Positions 59,755 through 64,000 of a stretch of 64,000 nucleotides of DNA are shown piece after piece. Position 1 is the stretch's first letter. The number at the start of each line of letters is the position of its first letter. Location: positions 1-64,000 of the forward strand of contig NZ_BMRC01000033.1 in the NCBI RefSeq assembly GCF_014648435.1. The letters are read 5' to 3'. The translations under genes and the position numbers were made by a program. The notes under the pieces are model-generated. The model was not told where the DNA came from. It searched no databases and worked only from the letters and a program-made list of their open reading frames with translations. The stretch comes from Nonomuraea spiralis. Its GTDB lineage: Bacteria; Actinomycetota; Actinomycetes; Streptosporangiales; Streptosporangiaceae.

Positions 59755-60324
59755 TCACTCCGTTCGCGTCCTGGCGCGGAAGGCCGCGGTCTTGACGCGG
59801 TTCTGGCAGGCCGTGGAGCAGAACCGGCGGGTGCCGTTGCGGGAGACGTCCACGTAGACGCGGTCGCAGTGAGGGGCAGTGCAGACGCCGAGGCGGTCGG
59901 CGAACTCGCTGCCGAGCACGATCGCGAGCCCGGTCGAGCAGCTCGCCGCCCAGTCGGCCGCCAGCGAGCCGCCGGGGCCGTGGAAGTGCAGGTGCCACGG
60001 CTCGCCGTCGTGGCGTTCGAGCATCGGCCTGGCCCTGCTCTCCTCCAGCAGCGCGTTGGTCGCCAGCGCGGCGGCGTCGGCGTCGCCGTCGGCCACCCCG
60101 CGGAACACCTCGCGCAGCCGGGCCGCCACCTCGGCCAGCTCGGCGGCTTCCTGCTCGGCGAGGTCGCGATGGTTGGGGTAGACGCTGTCCAGCGCCTCCG
60201 AGGCGGCCGCGACGAGGTCGGCCGGAACGGGGAACTCGCGTCCCCGCCGCTCGCCCGGCGTGAGCGCGTTGACCAGCGCCACCGCGACCCGGACGATCAA
60301 ATCCGTGTGACTGTTGTAATCCAC
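59755..60324 (-). CDS. CGNR zinc-finger regulator (ABATE domain)
   Basis: The 189-residue protein starts V-D-Y-N-S-H-T-D and V-N-A-L-T-P-G, typical of the ABATE domain, and ends with a zinc finger C-T-A-P-H-C...C-S-T-A-C-Q-N-R. The hallmark C-G-N-R is C-Q-N-R here. Such proteins are putative stress regulators. The GTG at 60324 has GAAGGTG upstream. It is divergent from a methyltransferase gene across 72 bases. Confidence 0.87.
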   Translation of the reverse strand: MDYNSHTDLIVRVAVALVNALTPGERRGREFPVPADLVAAASEALDSVYPNHRDLAEQEAAELAEVAARLREVFRGVADGDADAAALATNALLEESRARPMLERHDGEPWHLHFHGPGGSLAADWAASCSTGLAIVLGSEFADRLGVCTAPHCDRVYVDVSRNGTRRFCSTACQNRVKTAAFRARTRTE

Positions 60325-60385
60325 TTGACCAGTTACACCTTCGCGCTCTATGTTGTGACTGCCCAAATCATAGATGACAGTTACA
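60325..60385 (+). promoter_or_regulatory. promoter and repeats between CGNR and methyltransferase genes
   Basis: TTGACC (60325-60330) and TATGTT (60349-60354) are 18 bases apart, reading toward the methyltransferase. CAGTTACA occurs at 60330 and again at 60378, flanking the expected transcription start, and may be a regulator site. Confidence 0.5.
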
Positions 60386-60396
60386 GGGAGATCGTG

Positions 60397-61146
60397 GTGC
60401 TCACTCACGAAATCGCGCTGGAATGGATCGATCGTTGGGACCGCCAGCAGGAGGGTTACCTCCCCGACCGGGAGGCCCGTTTCACCGCGCTGATCGACGC
60501 TGTCGAGGCCCTGGGGCGTCCCGATCCCGTGGTCATCGACCTGGGGTGCGGGCCCGGGTCGCTGTCCGCCCGGCTGCTCGAACGCCTTCCCGGCGCCACG
60601 GTGATCGCCGTCGACGCCGACCCGCTGCTGCTGGCGCTCGGGCGCGCGGCCTACCCCGGGCTGCGATTCGTCTCCGCCGACCTGCGCACCGGCGGGTGGA
60701 CGCGGGCGCTCGGCCTCGACCGTCCCGCCGACGCCGCCGTCAGCACGACCGCGCTGCACTGGATCTCACCGGAGGAGCTTCAGGAGACGTACGCGGAGCT
60801 TGCCGGCGTGCTGCGCCCCGGCGGGGTGCTGCTCAACGGCGACCACATGGACTCCTCCTCCCCCGCCCTGGCCCGGCTGGAGCACGCGGTGCACCAGCGC
60901 GAGACCGACCGGGTCTTCGCCGACCGCCGCCCCGAGGACTGGCGCGCCTGGTGGGAGGCCATCGCCGCCGACCCCGCCTTCGCCGACCTCAACGAGGAGC
61001 GCACCACGGCCGGCGCGTCCCACAACGGTTCCGAGTCCCACCTGGTCGAGCACCACGTCGGCGCGCTGACCAAGGCCGGATTCGGCGAGATCGGCACGTT
61101 GTGGCAGCGGGGGAACAACCGGCTGCTGTGCGCCGTACGGGGCTGA
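60397..61146 (+). CDS. class I SAM-dependent methyltransferase
   Basis: A 249-residue protein with motif I V-I-D-L-G-C-G-P-G-S-L-S, acidic V-D-A-D-P after strand 2 and L-R-P-G-G-V-L-L-N-G-D. It resembles small-molecule methyltransferases; the acceptor is unknown. GTG at 60397 is chosen because GGGAG lies six bases upstream; a GTG one codon earlier is possible. Divergence from the CGNR regulator suggests regulation by it. Confidence 0.86.
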   Translation: MLTHEIALEWIDRWDRQQEGYLPDREARFTALIDAVEALGRPDPVVIDLGCGPGSLSARLLERLPGATVIAVDADPLLLALGRAAYPGLRFVSADLRTGGWTRALGLDRPADAAVSTTALHWISPEELQETYAELAGVLRPGGVLLNGDHMDSSSPALARLEHAVHQRETDRVFADRRPEDWRAWWEAIAADPAFADLNEERTTAGASHNGSESHLVEHHVGALTKAGFGEIGTLWQRGNNRLLCAVRG

Positions 61147-61198
61147 GCCCGCGCCATCTGCCGGGCGCGCGCAGGCGAGACATGGTTTCCTGTACGTC

Positions 61199-61969
61199 AT
61201 GGACGAGTCGCAAGTCGTGCGCTACTTGGACAGATTCGGAGCGTCCCGGCCGGTGCCGCCGGATGTCCACGGTCTCCGAAACCTGCAGCTCGCGCACCTG
61301 AAGGCGGTGCCGTTCGAGAACCTGAGCATCCACCTCGGCGAGCCGATCTCCCTCGAACCGGACGCGCTGTTCGACAAGCTGGTCACCCGCCGCCGCGGCG
61401 GCTTCTGTTACGAGCAGAACGGCCTGTTCGCCGCGCTGCTGACCGCCCTCGGCTACCGGGTGACGCTGCTGGCGGCCCGCGTGTTCGGGGGCGGCCGGCC
61501 AGGGCCGCTGTTCGACCACCTCGCGCTCCGCGTCGACCTCGACGAGCCGTGGCTGGTGGACGTCGGCTTCGGCGACTTCGCCGACGAACCGCTGCGGCTC
61601 AGGGAGCGCGGCGAGCAGAAGGACCCGGTGGGCGTGTTCCGGATCGTCCCCGCTCCCGGTGACCAGGGCGACCTCGACGTGCTGTACAACGGGGAGCCCG
61701 GGTACCGGCTGACCGCGAGGCCGTACGAGCTGGCCGACTTCGTACCGACCTGCTGGTGGCAGTCCACCTCGCCGGACTCCCACTTCACCCGGTCGCCGGT
61801 GTGCTCGATCCGTACGGCGGAGGGGCGTACGACGATCAGCGGGCGCAAACTGATCGTCACCCGCCAGGGCGAACGCGCCGAACGCATCCTGAACGAGAAC
61901 GAACTGCTGCAGGCGTACCGCGAACACTTCGGCGTAACCCTCGACCGCCCACCCGCCGCAGGCGCCTGA
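61199..61969 (+). CDS. arylamine N-acetyltransferase
   Basis: The 256-residue enzyme has the NAT triad: Cys70 in R-R-G-G-F-C-Y-E-Q-N, His107 in F-D-H-L-A-L and Asp121 in L-V-D-V-G-F-G-D. It transfers acetyl (or longer acyl) groups from CoA to arylamines and hydrazines, or acts in antibiotic or sterol routes. ATG follows the methyltransferase gene by 52 bases; the two may share a transcript. Confidence 0.95.
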   Translation: MDESQVVRYLDRFGASRPVPPDVHGLRNLQLAHLKAVPFENLSIHLGEPISLEPDALFDKLVTRRRGGFCYEQNGLFAALLTALGYRVTLLAARVFGGGRPGPLFDHLALRVDLDEPWLVDVGFGDFADEPLRLRERGEQKDPVGVFRIVPAPGDQGDLDVLYNGEPGYRLTARPYELADFVPTCWWQSTSPDSHFTRSPVCSIRTAEGRTTISGRKLIVTRQGERAERILNENELLQAYREHFGVTLDRPPAAGA

Positions 61970-62031
61970 CCCCACGGCCGCGCCGCGTAGGAGTCCGCGT
62001 ACGGCATCGGCATGTCGCCCCGAGGCTCTCG

Positions 62032-62502
62032 CTAGGCGGCGAACACGTTGGCCAAGAATCCGATCGCCCCGAACACCACGGCCACGATCACCGCCCAGAC
62101 CACCGTAAGGCCGAGGAGGGAGAGTACGAAGGCGTGACCTCCTACGACCACCGCCGTGGCAAGGAAGGATCCGACGTCCGAGACGAGATTTTCCCAGGAC
62201 ATGAAAACGAACACTCCGGCGACGAGACCACTCAATATGGTCAGCACCACGATCCCGGTCACACCCCAGAAACCCGATGAGGACGAGCCGGCCTCGTCCG
62301 GGTCCTGGCCGGGCGTATTCCGAACATACTGAGTGACCGTCACCGCGGGAGTCGCCGTCGAATTCCCGGAGGCGACATCCTTGTCGTGCTGAAGGGCGAG
62401 GACGGCGACCACCACGCCGACAATCGCGACGACGAGGGCCAGGACAGCAGCGGCCTCGGCGTAGACAGTCAGCCGTCGGGGTCTAGCGGGTTCGTCCGCC
62501 AT
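62032..62502 (-). CDS. membrane protein of unknown function
   Basis: A 156-residue protein with one helix near the N-terminus (about 14-38), a polar loop with A-T-P-A-V-T-V-T-Q-Y, and two further helices (about 80-104 and 115-155). ATG at 62502 has GAGGAC five bases upstream. No family recognised. Confidence 0.7.
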   Translation of the reverse strand: MADEPARPRRLTVYAEAAAVLALVVAIVGVVVAVLALQHDKDVASGNSTATPAVTVTQYVRNTPGQDPDEAGSSSSGFWGVTGIVVLTILSGLVAGVFVFMSWENLVSDVGSFLATAVVVGGHAFVLSLLGLTVVWAVIVAVVFGAIGFLANVFAA

Positions 62503-62838
62503 GCATGTCCTCACAACGGGGAGAGCGACTCAGGGCTAACACTCTAACGAGACACCTGTCGGAGTCGTCACCCACAAGTGACAGAACAGCCCCTCGAATC
62601 ACGAAGCGACTCCCTTCGCGTTCAGGCCCAGAATTCTGGGCACCCAAACGGCCTTACTTGGGACGCATGCTGGAGGCCGCCCTGATCAGCGAACTGGATT
62701 CAGTAGTCGGCGTCCCTCGCCCGAGCCACGCAGCCGAGCATCGAACGCACGCCAGGCGAACCATCGTCTGTGAGCCACGATGATTTCTGCGGCGTCCGGC
62801 AGTCGTACTGTCGAACCCGCCACCAAGGATGACTCCCG
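62503..62838. other. region without a supported gene
   Basis: About 335 bases with no credible coding frame. Open frames here lack ribosome sites and the usual third-base bias. The AAGGA site of the next gene lies at its right end. Confidence 0.5.
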
Positions 62839-63495
62839 ATGCGCAGCGTGACCTATTCGATGAACATCTCACTCGACGGCCACATCGCCGGCCCGGACGG
62901 CGACTTCAACTGGACGGAGCCCGACGAGGAGGTCTTCCGCTCCCACATCGACGAGATCCGGAAGGTCGGCGTCTACCTGCTGGGACGACGCCTGTACGAG
63001 ACGATGTTGTACTGGGAGACCGCCGACCAGGATCCATCGCTCAACGACGCGAGGCTCGAGTGGGCCGCACTCTGGACGCGCCTCCCCAAGGTGGTCTTCT
63101 CCACCGCCCTGTCGGCGGTGCAGGGCAACGCCCGCCTGGCCTCCGGCGGCCTGGCGGAGGAGATCAAGCGGCTGCGTGCCGAGCCGGCGAACGGCAACAT
63201 CGCGATCGGCGGCGCGCCCCTCGCCGTCGAGGCAGCCGCATCAGATCTGATCGACGAGTACGTGACCAGGATCTACCCGGTACTGGTCGGCGGCGGCATG
63301 CCGTTCTTCCCCCATCACGAACGCCGGGTGAATCTCGAACTGGCCGAGTCCCGCACCTTCAACGCACAAGTCGTCCACCTCCGCCACCGCGTTAGGCGCC
63401 AGCCCCAGGGACACCCGAGACCTCACCGCCACACAGAGGTCCAAAAGGCCTCTTCCGAATCCCGAGAGGGGACCGGCGGTGACAGCCATCCATGA
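62839..63495 (+). CDS. dihydrofolate reductase-like (RibD C-terminal domain) protein
   Basis: A 218-residue protein whose first 185 residues match the RibD_C/DHFR-like family: M-N-I-S-L-D-G-H-I-A-G-P-D-G, L-L-G-R-R-L-Y-E-T-M, I-G-G-A-P-L-A and Y-P-V-L-V-G-G-G-M-P-F-F. After V-V-H-L-R-H-R-V the family normally stops, but here about 30 polar residues rich in Arg, His and Ser follow. That tail looks like read-through of former non-coding DNA. Substrate unknown. Confidence 0.87.
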   Translation: MRSVTYSMNISLDGHIAGPDGDFNWTEPDEEVFRSHIDEIRKVGVYLLGRRLYETMLYWETADQDPSLNDARLEWAALWTRLPKVVFSTALSAVQGNARLASGGLAEEIKRLRAEPANGNIAIGGAPLAVEAAASDLIDEYVTRIYPVLVGGGMPFFPHHERRVNLELAESRTFNAQVVHLRHRVRRQPQGHPRPHRHTEVQKASSESREGTGGDSHP

Positions 63496-63556
63496 CCGTC
63501 CAGAACAGCTGTCGGCACCGGCGACAACAAGATCGTGCCGTGAGGTTGTCAGCCTC

Positions 63557-63562
63557 TACCCT
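63557..63562 (+). promoter_or_regulatory. -10 element before the truncated last gene
   Basis: TACCCT ends six bases before the GTG at 63569, the same spacing as at serC and the MarR-like gene, and fits a leaderless transcript. Confidence 0.4.
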
Positions 63563-63568
63563 GGGCGA

Positions 63569-64000
63569 GTGCCTTTCCGAGAGCTCCCGAACCCTGACTT
63601 ACCCGAGCTGTCGGCATTGTGGTGGTCGCGCTGGCCGGACAGCCCCCCGATCGCTCACCAGCTTCACTGCGATCGGGACCGCTGGGTGCGCTTTCACAGC
63701 CTGCCGGAATCCAAGCGGTACGCCGACACCGCCGCCGAGTACCAGATCCTGCTCGGCCGCCACAACACCGTGCTCACGGAGCTGTTCGCCGACCACCTCG
63801 TCCACATCGTGACCATGAGCTTCGTCCCCGATGAAGGCGTCGAGGTGTTCTCCCCCACCGATCCGCACGCCCTCAACCCTGGCTCACGCCCATGGACCAG
63901 GCTCCGCGAGGACGACGACGACGATCCCGGCGGGACCATGCACCTACACGTCAGCGAGCGACGCTGGAAGCCAGGAAGCGTGGATCCCCTGCTGCTGGCG
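63569..64000 (+). CDS. uncharacterised protein, N-terminal 144 codons (truncated by window edge)
   Basis: A frame from GTG at 63569 stays open to the right edge and has strong third-base GC bias. The peptide includes P-F-R-E-L-P-N-P-D-L-P-E-L, L-W-W-S-R-W-P-D-S-P-P-I and W-V-R-F-H-S-L-P-E-S-K-R-Y-A-D-T, a pattern recalled from hypothetical proteins of actinomycetes. An acidic run of Asp lies near residue 115. Function unknown. Confidence 0.7.
   Translation, partial: MPFRELPNPDLPELSALWWSRWPDSPPIAHQLHCDRDRWVRFHSLPESKRYADTAAEYQILLGRHNTVLTELFADHLVHIVTMSFVPDEGVEVFSPTDPHALNPGSRPWTRLREDDDDDPGGTMHLHVSERRWKPGSVDPLLLA

Noticed and set aside
62505..62783. A 92-codon plus-strand frame
   Set aside because: No ribosome site, odd composition, no domain, and it crosses the leader of the next gene.

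Overview
The window is high-GC actinobacterial DNA, with GTG and TTG starts, ATGA/GTGA-coupled genes and purine-rich Shine-Dalgarno sites. The mix of an Mce lipid-import operon next to rpoB, class F sortases, UdgX, a CbiMQO transporter and many fatty-acid oxidation genes suggests a filamentous soil actinomycete, plausibly of the Streptosporangiaceae (Nonomuraea-like). That placement is inference. No phage, insertion sequence, CRISPR array or plasmid feature was seen; this is ordinary chromosome.

Region 1 (1-17.3 kb, almost all minus strand) is the translation/transcription block tRNA-Trp, secE, nusG, rplK, rplA, a lipoprotein gene, rplJ, rplL and the first 28 codons of rpoB. Between rplL and rpoB lie a GT39-type membrane glycosyltransferase, an NTF2-like protein, a TetR regulator and a complete Mce operon (ATPase, two YrbE permeases, five MCE proteins, two Mce-associated proteins). 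rpoB starts at a TTG at position 85 and has two promoter-like sequences upstream.

Region 2 (17.4-31 kb) holds an aminotransferase, two small secreted or anchored proteins, an adenosine deaminase-like enzyme, an ECF sigma factor with its probable anti-sigma partner, a methyltransferase, a sugar ABC importer (binding protein and two permeases, no ATPase) preceded by two DasR/HutC-like palindromes, an acyl-CoA dehydrogenase, an Lrp regulator, a membrane-tethered serine hydrolase, and a small membrane protein plus TetR pair carrying a 44-bp palindrome at its promoter.

Region 3 (31.6-41.4 kb) contains a thiolase, two tandem cassettes of surface protein plus class F sortase sharing a P-K-x-G-x-D-T-G sorting motif, a second acyl-CoA dehydrogenase, two back-to-back MarR-like genes on one shared promoter, and an alpha/beta hydrolase.

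Region 4 (41.4-53.3 kb) contains a PAS-GAF-PP2C-ATPase stress-signalling protein, a DtxR-type metal regulator, UdgX, an MFS exporter, PdxH, citrate synthase, SerC, a BlaI-type regulator, a UPF0114 membrane protein, a rhomboid protease, a crotonase-SDR pair and a STAS protein.

Region 5 (53.3-64 kb) contains a CbiMQO-type cobalt/nickel transporter, a large GT2 glycosyltransferase, a D-2-hydroxyacid dehydrogenase, a CGNR-type regulator divergent from a methyltransferase, arylamine N-acetyltransferase, a DHFR-like protein and a truncated unknown gene.

The clearest regulatory signal is one 17-bp palindromic motif in front of three separate beta-oxidation units (thiolase 33.1 kb, acyl-CoA dehydrogenase 38.4 kb, SDR/crotonase 52.9 kb), which suggests a local fatty-acid regulon. 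Three small genes were found with good translation signals or clear coding character: 38 aa at 31755, 53 aa at 39636 and 45 aa at 58606.
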